A stretch of DNA of 44,324 nt from Clostridia bacterium. Lineage in GTDB: Bacteria; Bacillota; Clostridia; Christensenellales; Pumilibacteraceae. The stretch spans positions 1-44,324 of the forward strand of contig JAAWAB010000018.1 in assembly GCA_022791915.1 (NCBI GenBank), in the 5' to 3' direction. The first letter of the stretch is position 1. Each line of letters opens with the position of its first letter. A program made the translations under genes and the position numbers. This document shows, in pieces, positions 32,701 through 41,508 of the stretch. The notes below the pieces were generated by a model that was not told where the DNA came from, did not search any database, and was given only the letters and a program-made list of their open reading frames with translations.

Positions 32701-35700
32701 CAATTCGACGATATCGTATTCTATAAAGACGCCGACTTAACGGAACCGCTCGAAAAACAGAACGGCAAGTATACCGCAAGTTATTTTAATAACGACAGCG
32801 TGGAAATTTTCTGCTCGGGTATCATGACGCTACGTAATTACGACGGGCTGACGAATTTCGAGAATACCGAGTATATCGAAAAGAAACAGAACGTTCCCAC
32901 CGTAACGCGGTACAAACAATTTTTGTGCAGCGTGTTGGATACCGTGCAATACAAGCCGTCGGAAGGTACGGGCGCCCGGCTGGATTCGAATGGCGGCGCC
33001 TATACGGTTGTGTGCGAATCGGGCAGACGCGACGTGCTTTGCGGCACGCTGGTTTGCAAAGAGAGAACAACGGGAATTCAGATTGACGGTACGGGCACAA
33101 CGGTATCTGCCGAAGAAATCCCCGCAAACCTGTGCTCGTCCGATTTTACCGTGTATGCGTCCAACATCGCCGTGGCGGTGGAAAGCATTACGCTCACCGA
33201 TTCCGAAGGCAATCCGCTGAACGCCGTAACACTGTATAACGGAGCGGATAAAACCGATTTTGTTGTGCATTATGCCGTGAAATACGTGGCGTACCGAAAT
33301 ACCGACGACCGCTACGAAACGTTCTCGGTGTCGCAAACGTCGGGCATAGAGGAACTTTTGACCTATTCGGCAATCGACTGGGATTTCAAATTGCAAAGCG
33401 ACATTGCGTCGGGCTATGAGCATACGCAAACGGGAACAATCACGTTGCACGTAAAAGATACGTCGCCCAACGGCAGCAGGGATTTTGTGATATATTCGGG
33501 CAATATATCGGCTACGGTGCACGTAAACGTTACCACTCTACTGGACGGAAACTTTAAGGCAACCGCGAACGACGACGCAAAAACGGATATCGGCTTTGCC
33601 GTGCGCACGCAAGAAAATGCCGTATCGCCTTCCGATACCGAACGGGTGCAATACGTTTGGGCAGACGAAAAAACCGCGCAGTTCACGTTAGACTTTACAA
33701 CGGCAAACGGCAAAACGGCAGATAAGAAAAATCTGTCGTTCGCGGCGGAAGTATCGGGAACTGTGGCAGGCGAATTCTATTCGGCGCTCGGCGCGCCTCT
33801 CGGAGACGCCGTTTTGCGCGGCAACGGCGCCGAAGTACATTCGTACCGTCTTGTTCTCGATAAAAAGCGTGCAACCGATATTTTGCTCAAACTCACCGTT
33901 ACGGAACAGTGCGGCGCATTCGATTCCGATTCGCAAACATACGAGCACGAAACAACGTACGACCTGTATGTAAAAATTATCGTGCATATCCCCGTGGAAT
34001 CGGCGGAACTGAAAATCGGCGGCGAGAATTTTTATCCCTTTACGGATACAACGGTGAATCCCGTGCTTGCGCGAAACAACACACATGTATGTACGCAAGA
34101 AATACTCGGAATTTCCTATAAAGTAAATGCGGGCAAAGACGAATTGCAACCGTCGGGCGTCCGATTTGCCGTTAGGGTTGACGACGAAACGGGTATTTTC
34201 TCGGTGAAAACGGGTGTTGCCACGTCGCGCAACGAAGAACTCGTAATCGATTACGATATGTTTCGAACCCTGTTTTACAATAAGGGAGCGTCGGCAATGC
34301 ACACCGCCACCCTTGTGTTTGAAGTGACCGATTCGGTAACAAATACAAGCAAAACGATAGAAGTTGCCTTATCGATTACCGACCAAACCAAACGGATTCG
34401 TTTTAACGACGTAAAATTCCGCAACCAACCGTACGAGCATGCATCCAATGCGTCCGTTAACTGCGCGGCAAGCATCAGAGCGGGCTGGCAGTCGGATATC
34501 GACCAAAACTGGAAATCGGACGGCGGTATTACCTATGCGCTTTTTGCGGCAGACGGTACTCCCGCTACGGTGAACGGAACAACCGCCACGCTGACGTTGG
34601 GTACGGGCAAATACGTATTTTTGAACACCAAAACGGGCGAAGTCACGTTTGGCGGCGGTGTGAGCAGTGCGCGGTTTACCGTTAAAGCGCAATATATCGA
34701 CGAATACAATTTGGAAGGGCAGGTGCAGTGCGCGGTAAACATTACCGTAAACGTACCGCCCGCAAGTATCCGCGTGAACGAAAACGGCAATGCGGTGTCT
34801 AACGGCGGCACGGTAGAAGTAATCAAAGGCGAAATGCGCACGTATACGGTTTCCGTTCTTTCGGACAACGGCAGTGTGCCGCCCCAAGATGGTTCGTTCA
34901 CCGTTTCGTGTGCCGATACCGCTCTTTCGGTAACCAAAACGGCAGACGGATTTACGGTTACGGCAAACGCCGTTACGGCGGGCGGCGTTATTACGGTTAC
35001 GGCGGGCAAAGTAACGTTCTCCTTTACCGTAAAGTCCTATGCGCCCCAACTTACGCTTACGACAGATAAAACAAGTTACAACGTGTTGTCGGATACCGCA
35101 ATCCGTTTCACCGTCGCACTCGAAAACGCGGGCACGTATACGCTCGGCAACGTTTCCGATTTAACGGTTTCCCTGCTTACGGCAGACGGACAAAGCATTT
35201 TCGGCACGCCGCAAAAGAACGGAAACGGCTGGCTTGTTTCGTTCGATACGTCCGTGCTCGCCCAAAGCGACTTAACGCAATATATGTTTGGGGTATCGGG
35301 CACGTTGAACGGGCAAGCGCTCGCGGCAAACACCTGTACGGTTGAACTGACAATAGGGGAAGGCTATTCCTTCGGGTTAACCTACAAAGTTGCGGGTTCG
35401 GAAAATATCGAACAAACAGACGGAAAAATCATCGTAAAACCCGACGCGGCAGACCGCGGCAATACGATTACGCTCAATGCCTTGCCCGCAGGTTTTGCGG
35501 AAACCGCCTATACCGTGGCGTTCGACACCCAAAGGGCGTTTGAACTGGAACGCGTGGAAGTGCAGGACGGGAATCCCGTGAAAAACGTGTGGCGGATTTC
35601 TCGCTGGACGGCAGACTTTACGGGAGATTTTACCGTAAAAGTAACGGTAACGCTACTCGGCAAAGAATACACGAGCACGCTTGCGTGCACAATCGTCGAC

Positions 35701-38700
35701 CCGCAAAGCCTTACAAGCGCTTTGTATGCGGGAACGGTTTCGGTGAACGAAAACGGCGGCATTACGGGCAATCCCGTTTCGGGGTCGGCGGCAATCGATT
35801 ATGCGGGCAGTGCGCCCACCGCCGCATTCACGCTTGCGGTGAATTTCTCGTCGTTGCCCGTTTTCATGAACGATTTGAACGAAAGCGCGTTCTCGGTGGG
35901 TATTTCGGGAAACGGACTGGTGCAAACGAATCTAACGTTTATACAAAAAGCGATTGCGTCCAATCATACGACGGCATATTGGCTGCTTGTGAATTACAAG
36001 GCAACGGGCGCGGGCTTTATAACGCTTTCGCCGCAAGTTACCGTGGCAAACAAAGTGTACGCCGCGCCGCAGGTTTCGCTCACGCTCACGCTTACCCAAC
36101 CCGTGTTCTCGGCGGATAAAACGAGTTTAACCCTTCAACCGGGCGCAAGCGCAACGGTGCAAATTTCGGCTACGGGTACGGTGGGTACGCATTACGAAAA
36201 AATAGAATACTCCGTGACAAGCGACGCATTGCTCGATTGCACGGCGGACGATAGCGGCAACGTTACCGTTACGGCAAAAACGGCAATGGGCGGCGGCACG
36301 GCAAAAGCGGTTGTGTTTGCCAAAGTTGTGGGCGGCGCGTTTAACGGAAAAATGTATTCGGAAGAAATCACCGTAGAAGTGGCAACGCATGCCGCGCCCA
36401 CGGTGCAAACGGCAAACGTATTTATCGGGGTGGGTGACACCGTAACGCTGAACGGCGAAAGCGCGTCGCCCCTTACCGTGTCGGGCGTAAACGTCGGCGA
36501 ATACGAAATCGTTTACGGCAATCTTGCCGCCGACGAAGGCAGTATTTCGGGCGGCGTGTATACCGCGCCCGCAACGTGCGCAAACGGCAAAATCATCACT
36601 CTCTCTTACACCGTTACGATTACCGCGGGTCCGTACAAGGGCTATGTAACGGGCGGCAGTTTCACTATCACAATCAAGCCGTCGGAAGTGCGTATTTCGG
36701 CAGATAAAACTTCGATACTGCCCGAAGAACAGGTAACGTTCACCGTAACGGCGGGGCAAGGCGACGGCGCTCTTTCGTCCGAATCGGTAGAAATAAAATA
36801 CACGCTCAACAATAACGCCGCGGGTTCGTTTGCGGGCAATGTGTTTACGGCGGCATACGGATTTGCCGGTTCCGTCACCGTAACGGCGCGCGTGGCGATT
36901 GTGTCGGGTGCTTTTGCGGGGGCGTCGTATACGCTTGACCCCGTCACGGTGGAAGTGCGCGGGCTTACGGCAAACGATTCGTTCGATTGGACGCTCGCAC
37001 CCGGCGACACGCTTGACCTTTCGGCGGCGTTTGGCTCCGCACCCGAAGGCGCTACCTACACAATCGAAACAAGCGACGCGGAACTGACAATGAACGCGGA
37101 CGGCAAAACGCTTTGCGTGGCACCCGACGCCAACTACGGCGGTGCGAATAAGCAGGCTGAAATCACCGTAACGGCAACGGGAGCAGACGGAAAAACGTAT
37201 TGCGGAAAATTCGTTGTTGTTATAACCGTTAAAGCGGCGCCTTCGTTCTCGTTGAGCGTAACGGGCTCCACCGTAAACGTATCGGCGCAAAACGAGGCGG
37301 CAGACATGCAGTATAAAGCCGAAGTGCTGTTCGGCGGCAACCTCCTTACCAACGCAAACGCATTTGAAGCGTTCGGCAAAGGTAAGGCGTTTGCCTTTAC
37401 GCTTGCTCCCGATACCGCGGGCGGCGTGGTTACGGTAAAAGTGACAATGAAGGCGGCGGGTATCGCTTATGCCGATATCGTCAAAGAAGAAACGATATCG
37501 TTCTCCGTTTCGTCTACGGCGGTAAAACCTTCGGTAAGTCTTTCGGCAGAAAACAACGTGCTCACGCCCAAACTGACGGACGGATATACGGCAACGTATA
37601 TTTATTCGGTGGAATCGGGTAGCGAATATGTGTCCGTCGAAAAACAGGCGGACGGAACTTGTAAAGTCACGTTTGTCAAAGGCGTTCAAGCGGGCGTAGA
37701 CCAAAAGGTTGTGATTCGCCTTACGGCAATCGTAAGCGGCGGTATATACGAAAACACCGTTTTAACCGCTACGGCGGAGCTTGCCGTGCCGCAGGAACAA
37801 AAACCCGAAATTACGGGCGTTACCCAAGCGGACGACCAAAACAAACTCCTTGTGTCGTTTAATACCGACGTTACGGCAACGGTGAAATTTGTTGTGGCGA
37901 GCGGCAACGAGCAATTTATTCGGTTTGCGTCAAACGGAGAATATTCGTTTGTGCTCGGTGCGGATATGCCCGCGCAAATCACGGTAACAAGCGTTACGGC
38001 AACGCTTACAAGCGGGCTGTATGCAGGCGAAACGGTACAATACACGTTGCCCACACCGCTCACGCTTTCCGTGCCCGAAGCGCCCACCCTTACGGTGCAA
38101 AAAACGTCGGGTGCGATTGCGGCAACGGTGACAGGCGCAAATGCGGATATTATGTATATGCTTGCTAATCCCGAACACGCAAACGTTGTTTTGCTTGCGG
38201 CAAACGGAAAGTACGTGCTCATAGACGACACGTTCGACGGAACGATTACGGTAAACGTAACCGCCACGCTCACAAGCGGCGACTATGCGGGGCAAATTCT
38301 TACGGGTTCTGCGGATATCGTGCTTGCGGCGGTGGACAAAATCGGAGAAAACGGAATCACGCTTTCGCTCGATTCGTTTAGCGGCACGAACGCAACCGAG
38401 TTTACGGGAAGTTTTGCGGGCGATTATACAAGCAATGCGAACATAGCGGATATTTCGTATGTGTCCGATTCGCCCGTTCTCACCGTGTTGCGGAGCGGAA
38501 AATTTGTACTCCGTCCCGATTCCGCCGAACACGAGATAACGCTTACGGTTTACTACCGCATTGCATCGTCCGACGACTACAACGGCATGCAGAGAACGGA
38601 AACTTGTAAAGTGACGGTGCCTGCTCTTCCTACGGCAACCGTATCCGAAGAAACGCGCACCGAGTTCGGCACAAAAGGGCAACTTACCGTATCGCTCGGC

Positions 38701-39447
38701 ACGGCAACGTACGCCTTAAAAGAAGAATGCGAACAAATCGCTCTGAACGAAAACGGAAGTTTCACGCTTTCGCCGAATGCGGTGGGCGGGCAGGCAAACG
38801 TGATTGCCACCGTAACGGTGCAAGATGACTTTTACGGCGCGTATACCTTCACGGCAGAATATGCCGTAACAATCGCACCGTTGCCCGAACTTACGGTAAC
38901 GCATAATAAAGCCGCACACACCGTTTCGGCGGCAATGAATAACGCGAATCTGTCGATTGCGTTAAAGAGCGGCGACGAAATCTATTGCACGCTTTCGGGC
39001 GAAGGGAACCAAAAAACGTATGCGTTTACCGAAGAAGGACACGCCGCGGCGCGGCAAATAACGGTAATTGTTACCGCCACGGTGCAAAGCGGCGAGTACG
39101 CGGGGCTTGTCGTCACACGCGAAATCGCAATCGACACGGAACCCGCGCTTACGCTCACCGTACAGTGGAATGCCGATAACAAGTCGGGCACGGTCACGCC
39201 GTCGCTCACGTTCGGCACAATCGATTCGTGCACGTATGAAATAATAAACGGCGACAGCATTACGTTGGGAACAAAAGAAGACGATAGCAATGTGTTGTCG
39301 TTTACCGTAGCGGATGGAAAGACGGGCGATACTGTAATAAAAGCGGTTGTAACGCTTGCCGACGGCAGTACAACGGAGAGCACCGTAACGGTGCCGGTGT
39401 CCGCCGCGCCCGACGCGGGAGAAGACGGCGGCGAAGTCACCGAATAA
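29752..39447 (+). CDS. Giant membrane-anchored Ig-like-repeat surface protein
   Basis: A 3231-residue protein, about 22% of the window. Residues 1-17 are polar and basic, and residues 18-40 form one hydrophobic helix (ALFIILISVFAAASVAFAVL), so it is probably a signal-anchored protein with the rest outside. It has Thr/Ala/Val/Gly-rich beta-sandwich character throughout, with linkers such as ADKTSLTLQPG and ADKTSILPEEQ resembling bacterial Ig-like (Big) domains. From about residue 2100 to the end, a segment like TATLTSGxYAGxxxT recurs every 85-100 residues (near 2193, 2285, 2376, 2476, 2567, 2658, 2749, 2837, 2937, 3022, 3108, 3200). There is no LPXTG motif, C-terminal helix, SLH, peptidase or CBM that I can recognise; the end is acidic (PDAGEDGGEVTE). 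Likely roles are adhesion or cell-surface spacing. The frame is unbroken. Confidence 0.9.
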   Translation: MPISDQVIELETKKKGRTALFIILISVFAAASVAFAVLWATTEKVADPPSIQEISVCATDLCLVDDSADVPVYSVSANSTYTVTFDVVLDKNADLTADDPANPILKVETSPANMIEKTGKSGIDPQNPNRYILEFKVSESATNNMMIDVVLSSNYATGMSRIMLKVEDGFAEYFDVSSDENNAKTVRSRTTKQVVTLNQVTEKTTETRKYYEVQLPYYDGALKNQNDEYILNLDQLGKLGVNGQRTKIKRNVWATDEKLGRYDQIKVEVADEAENGDSTSYREMVDDGYHSTSNKSAYLTFDLNPREAQSDYCRNLLFFKAAEPNTSTIRLTANAYNNAPVQYEIYIVVEFVATSTTDNIMQIVLKDPYTGKDTDEIDLYLKDFRSVSPFELSKFIYVKIRNEEKPASEVTKWDNTHLTGYESTEGGVRLTSSDPKRLNVPNTGYDFAFAPQSDKWVGDAYVTVYDNAGFHVSKTITVHIRAKITSFGMAEESDNTFGKNVNLTMYSNQTRKVSVVFNAAQELTAADIDKLNSTLSVEYNPKSAEPVFYATSGEINTGSSRASIIVKGITKNLTVKPALTADKTSASRFGAQLEIAVGAGVLEGTYKLTFTTHAQTLINDKDSGYRPQDIHACTVTIEVTHLASAFDVNEKFFASAEFEDTKYDGDRYTELRAGERTADGAQATLTIAAGTGALNGSLYYTAFSLRDILQYYEKYDDEEAIVDKKNANFGAIKVNAIGTEVLSDILELNKTNGYRFIVPTTAQADRKIEITLGEGDEMYSLILLIEYRYAVDKLKFTSSQQNYTFSYKPIGAPNGQYLGNKRDTFDILSTNGKKITSASQLKHPELLNMDIAVLRGDNAQYLLPKKFNENGDKSMYYFKPNTNLDSIQSPDDFVKYGIFRCGYDSLLAPAGAATPYNITILKDLFSIGVADAQSATDNNIDYQNIVVYYSYGKTEDIFKFENGRTITSVAENVAIHSTFKMLRQFDDIVFYKDADLTEPLEKQNGKYTASYFNNDSVEIFCSGIMTLRNYDGLTNFENTEYIEKKQNVPTVTRYKQFLCSVLDTVQYKPSEGTGARLDSNGGAYTVVCESGRRDVLCGTLVCKERTTGIQIDGTGTTVSAEEIPANLCSSDFTVYASNIAVAVESITLTDSEGNPLNAVTLYNGADKTDFVVHYAVKYVAYRNTDDRYETFSVSQTSGIEELLTYSAIDWDFKLQSDIASGYEHTQTGTITLHVKDTSPNGSRDFVIYSGNISATVHVNVTTLLDGNFKATANDDAKTDIGFAVRTQENAVSPSDTERVQYVWADEKTAQFTLDFTTANGKTADKKNLSFAAEVSGTVAGEFYSALGAPLGDAVLRGNGAEVHSYRLVLDKKRATDILLKLTVTEQCGAFDSDSQTYEHETTYDLYVKIIVHIPVESAELKIGGENFYPFTDTTVNPVLARNNTHVCTQEILGISYKVNAGKDELQPSGVRFAVRVDDETGIFSVKTGVATSRNEELVIDYDMFRTLFYNKGASAMHTATLVFEVTDSVTNTSKTIEVALSITDQTKRIRFNDVKFRNQPYEHASNASVNCAASIRAGWQSDIDQNWKSDGGITYALFAADGTPATVNGTTATLTLGTGKYVFLNTKTGEVTFGGGVSSARFTVKAQYIDEYNLEGQVQCAVNITVNVPPASIRVNENGNAVSNGGTVEVIKGEMRTYTVSVLSDNGSVPPQDGSFTVSCADTALSVTKTADGFTVTANAVTAGGVITVTAGKVTFSFTVKSYAPQLTLTTDKTSYNVLSDTAIRFTVALENAGTYTLGNVSDLTVSLLTADGQSIFGTPQKNGNGWLVSFDTSVLAQSDLTQYMFGVSGTLNGQALAANTCTVELTIGEGYSFGLTYKVAGSENIEQTDGKIIVKPDAADRGNTITLNALPAGFAETAYTVAFDTQRAFELERVEVQDGNPVKNVWRISRWTADFTGDFTVKVTVTLLGKEYTSTLACTIVDPQSLTSALYAGTVSVNENGGITGNPVSGSAAIDYAGSAPTAAFTLAVNFSSLPVFMNDLNESAFSVGISGNGLVQTNLTFIQKAIASNHTTAYWLLVNYKATGAGFITLSPQVTVANKVYAAPQVSLTLTLTQPVFSADKTSLTLQPGASATVQISATGTVGTHYEKIEYSVTSDALLDCTADDSGNVTVTAKTAMGGGTAKAVVFAKVVGGAFNGKMYSEEITVEVATHAAPTVQTANVFIGVGDTVTLNGESASPLTVSGVNVGEYEIVYGNLAADEGSISGGVYTAPATCANGKIITLSYTVTITAGPYKGYVTGGSFTITIKPSEVRISADKTSILPEEQVTFTVTAGQGDGALSSESVEIKYTLNNNAAGSFAGNVFTAAYGFAGSVTVTARVAIVSGAFAGASYTLDPVTVEVRGLTANDSFDWTLAPGDTLDLSAAFGSAPEGATYTIETSDAELTMNADGKTLCVAPDANYGGANKQAEITVTATGADGKTYCGKFVVVITVKAAPSFSLSVTGSTVNVSAQNEAADMQYKAEVLFGGNLLTNANAFEAFGKGKAFAFTLAPDTAGGVVTVKVTMKAAGIAYADIVKEETISFSVSSTAVKPSVSLSAENNVLTPKLTDGYTATYIYSVESGSEYVSVEKQADGTCKVTFVKGVQAGVDQKVVIRLTAIVSGGIYENTVLTATAELAVPQEQKPEITGVTQADDQNKLLVSFNTDVTATVKFVVASGNEQFIRFASNGEYSFVLGADMPAQITVTSVTATLTSGLYAGETVQYTLPTPLTLSVPEAPTLTVQKTSGAIAATVTGANADIMYMLANPEHANVVLLAANGKYVLIDDTFDGTITVNVTATLTSGDYAGQILTGSADIVLAAVDKIGENGITLSLDSFSGTNATEFTGSFAGDYTSNANIADISYVSDSPVLTVLRSGKFVLRPDSAEHEITLTVYYRIASSDDYNGMQRTETCKVTVPALPTATVSEETRTEFGTKGQLTVSLGTATYALKEECEQIALNENGSFTLSPNAVGGQANVIATVTVQDDFYGAYTFTAEYAVTIAPLPELTVTHNKAAHTVSAAMNNANLSIALKSGDEIYCTLSGEGNQKTYAFTEEGHAAARQITVIVTATVQSGEYAGLVVTREIAIDTEPALTLTVQWNADNKSGTVTPSLTFGTIDSCTYEIINGDSITLGTKEDDSNVLSFTVADGKTGDTVIKAVVTLADGSTTESTVTVPVSAAPDAGEDGGEVTE

Positions 39448-39499
39448 TTTCGGCATAACGCAAAACGGAAACAAAATAAACAAGAGAGGAAGAAGAAAC

Positions 39500-40039
39500 A
39501 TGCAACAAACGTATACGGTGGATATCTGCGGCAGGGCGGAAGAACTGCCCGTGTTGCAGTTGGAAAACGGTCCCAAAATCGCCTTTTTCAATCTGCATGG
39601 CAACGTGCCGCTCACCGAATATTGCGGGCAAAAACTCGCCGAGCGTATCGGAAACAAAGCGGACGTGTTAATCACCGCCGAAAGCAAAGGGCTTCAACTC
39701 ACGCACTGCGTGGCGCGCTTTTTGGGGCACGATTTCTATGCTGTGGCGCGCAAGAGCAAAAAACTCTATATGCAAGACGGCATTTCGGTGGCGGTGCACA
39801 GCATCACCACAAAAGGCGAACAACGCATGTATCTTTCGGCGCACGACGCCGCGCTCTTAAAGGGGAAACGGGTCGCCGTGGTAGACGACGTGATTTCCAC
39901 GGGCGGGTCGCTTGCCGCGCTCGAAGAATTGGTGGCGCTTGCGGGCGGCACGGTCACGCTCAAAGCGGCGGTGCTTGCCGAAGGCGGCGCCAAGAATCGG
40001 TCGGATATTTCCTTTCTGGGCACGTTGCCGCTTTTGTAA
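39500..40039 (+). CDS. Phosphoribosyltransferase, adenine-PRTase type
   Basis: A 179-residue type I PRTase. The PRPP-binding loop VAVVDDVISTGGSL (about residues 124-137) is clear. LITAESKGLQLTHCVARFLG and YAVARKSKKLYM match the layout of adenine/xanthine phosphoribosyltransferases, which salvage purine bases to nucleotides with PRPP. The substrate base cannot be settled from sequence alone, so no symbol is given. The ATG has a GAGAGGAAG-type ribosome binding site. It lies 52 bases after the giant gene with no terminator between, so read-through is possible. Confidence 0.85.
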   Translation: MQQTYTVDICGRAEELPVLQLENGPKIAFFNLHGNVPLTEYCGQKLAERIGNKADVLITAESKGLQLTHCVARFLGHDFYAVARKSKKLYMQDGISVAVHSITTKGEQRMYLSAHDAALLKGKRVAVVDDVISTGGSLAALEELVALAGGTVTLKAAVLAEGGAKNRSDISFLGTLPLL

Positions 40040-40060
40040 GTCGGTTTTCGCTTTCTCCTT

Positions 40061-40090
40061 ACATACAAATCCGCTCTTTTCGACACAATA
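40061..40090 (+). promoter_or_regulatory. Possible SigG-type promoter of the gerA-type operon
   Basis: ACATA (40061-40065), 18-base spacer, CACAATA (40084-40090). Each box differs at one position from the SigG pattern (GHATR and CATNHTA), with the same 18-base spacing as the site at 21512-21541. Germinant receptor operons are typically SigG-controlled. Transcription would start at or within one base of the ATG at 40096. Confidence 0.4.
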
Positions 40091-40095
40091 CCTAT

Positions 40096-41508
40096 ATGGA
40101 AAGAGTGGATAAAATCATCAATTCATTCGAATTGCAAAGCACGGTGTTCCGCAGGGACTTTACCGTGGGGAACGTAAAGGCGTCGATGTTGTTTCATCCC
40201 GACATCACCGACGTTTTTATTTTGCGTTCCGTTTTGTTGGCTTGCTCGGGTAAGCACAAGGCGGTGGGGCTTAATGAATTGCTGCGCGAAATTCTCACGG
40301 CGAGTGAAGCGGAAGTAAAACAAGACGACTCTTCCGCCGCCGACAGCGTGCTGGACGGCGATGCCGTCATCTTTCTCGATAAAGTGCCGGGCATGATTGT
40401 GGTGAACGCCCGCATGTGGGAAAAACGCGCCGTCACCGAACCGCCCACCGAAACGGTGGTGCGCGGTCCGCGTGAAGGATTCATCGAAGATTTCAAAACC
40501 AATATCACGCTGGTGGAAAAACGGTTGCGCACCAAATCGCTGGCGGTGGAAAAATTCAAAATCGGAAAAGAGGGCAACACGTCGGTGGCGGTGCTGTATC
40601 TCGGCGGCATCGCCAAACCCGAACTCGTGCGCGAAGTGCGTAACCGAATCAAGCAACTGAAAATCGACGCCGTAAGCGACAGCCACTATCTCGTTCCCTG
40701 CCTCGAAGAGCGTCCGAGTTCGCTGTTTCCGCAGGTGGGAACGGCGGAAAAGCCGGACATCGTGGCGGCAAAGTTGCTGGAAGGCAGAGTTGCGGTCATC
40801 GTAGACGGTTCGCCCATTGCGCTCACCGTTCCGTTTCTGCTCATCGAAGATTTGCATTCGGGCGAAGATTACTACGAGCGCAGCAGCTTTGCCACTTTTT
40901 TGCGCGTGTTGCGTCTTGTGGCGTTGGTTCTTGCCGCTTTTTTGCCGGGATTGTACGTGGCGTGTATGACGTATCACTACGAAGTCGTTCCGCTCAAATT
41001 ACTGATTACCGTGCTTAACGCGCTCAAAGGAATCCCGTTGCCGCCCATGTGGGAAATCCTGTTCATTCTCATGCTGTTTGAAATCATACGCGAGGCGGGA
41101 ATCCGCATGCCCAAGAGCGTGGGCACCGCCATGAGTATCGTGGGCGCGCTCGTGCTCGGCGATACGGCGGTAAAAGCGGGCATTATTTCCTCGCCCGGCG
41201 TGCTGATTATTGCGCTCTCGTCTATCGCTCTGTATACCGTTCCCGCCCTTGTGGGTACTACGGGCTTACTTCGTATTCTCTTTACGATTATCGGCGGGCT
41301 GGGCGGCTTGTACGGGCTTATTTTGGGCGGCGCGGTATTGGTGCATTATCTGTCTACGCTCAACAGTTTGGGCGCGCCCTATCTGGCGCCGTTTGCGCCG
41401 CTCATCAAAAACGACTTGAAAGACGGTGTGGTGCGTGCGCCGCTGTTCGACCTTTCCACGCGCCCCGCGGCAATCGGCTCGCCCAACAAAAGGAGATTGC
41501 AATGGTAG
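40096..41508 (+). CDS. Spore germinant receptor subunit A (GerA family)
   Basis: A 470-residue inner-membrane protein of the spore, the A subunit of a GerA-type nutrient receptor. The N-terminal half is soluble (KTNITLVEKRLRTKSLAVEK, GGIAKPELVREVRNRIK). RPSSLFPQVGTAEKPDIVAA marks the conserved junction, followed by about five membrane helices (LVALVLAAFLPGLYVAC onward). FEIIREAGIRMPKSVGTAMS and IVGALVLGDTAVKAGI are strong family signatures. The ATG at 40096 has no ribosome binding site; upstream codons belong to the phosphoribosyltransferase region in another frame. Its end overlaps the B subunit gene by seven bases. Confidence 0.93.
   Translation: MERVDKIINSFELQSTVFRRDFTVGNVKASMLFHPDITDVFILRSVLLACSGKHKAVGLNELLREILTASEAEVKQDDSSAADSVLDGDAVIFLDKVPGMIVVNARMWEKRAVTEPPTETVVRGPREGFIEDFKTNITLVEKRLRTKSLAVEKFKIGKEGNTSVAVLYLGGIAKPELVREVRNRIKQLKIDAVSDSHYLVPCLEERPSSLFPQVGTAEKPDIVAAKLLEGRVAVIVDGSPIALTVPFLLIEDLHSGEDYYERSSFATFLRVLRLVALVLAAFLPGLYVACMTYHYEVVPLKLLITVLNALKGIPLPPMWEILFILMLFEIIREAGIRMPKSVGTAMSIVGALVLGDTAVKAGIISSPGVLIIALSSIALYTVPALVGTTGLLRILFTIIGGLGGLYGLILGGAVLVHYLSTLNSLGAPYLAPFAPLIKNDLKDGVVRAPLFDLSTRPAAIGSPNKRRLQW

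Noticed and set aside
36127-37704. A 525-codon minus-strand frame opposite the giant gene
   Set aside because: Its product is Arg/Cys/Tyr-rich and domain-free, as expected for the antisense of Thr/Ala/Val-rich repeats.
29752-39447. A non-ribosomal peptide synthetase, polyketide synthase or CRISPR-like explanation for the very long frame
   Set aside because: No adenylation, ketosynthase or carrier motifs are present; the residue pattern is of beta-rich repeats, and DNA repeats are diverged, not CRISPR-like.
39622-40095. A 158-codon N-terminal extension of the GerA-type protein
   Set aside because: It is the phosphoribosyltransferase gene read in another frame and gives basic, family-unlike sequence.
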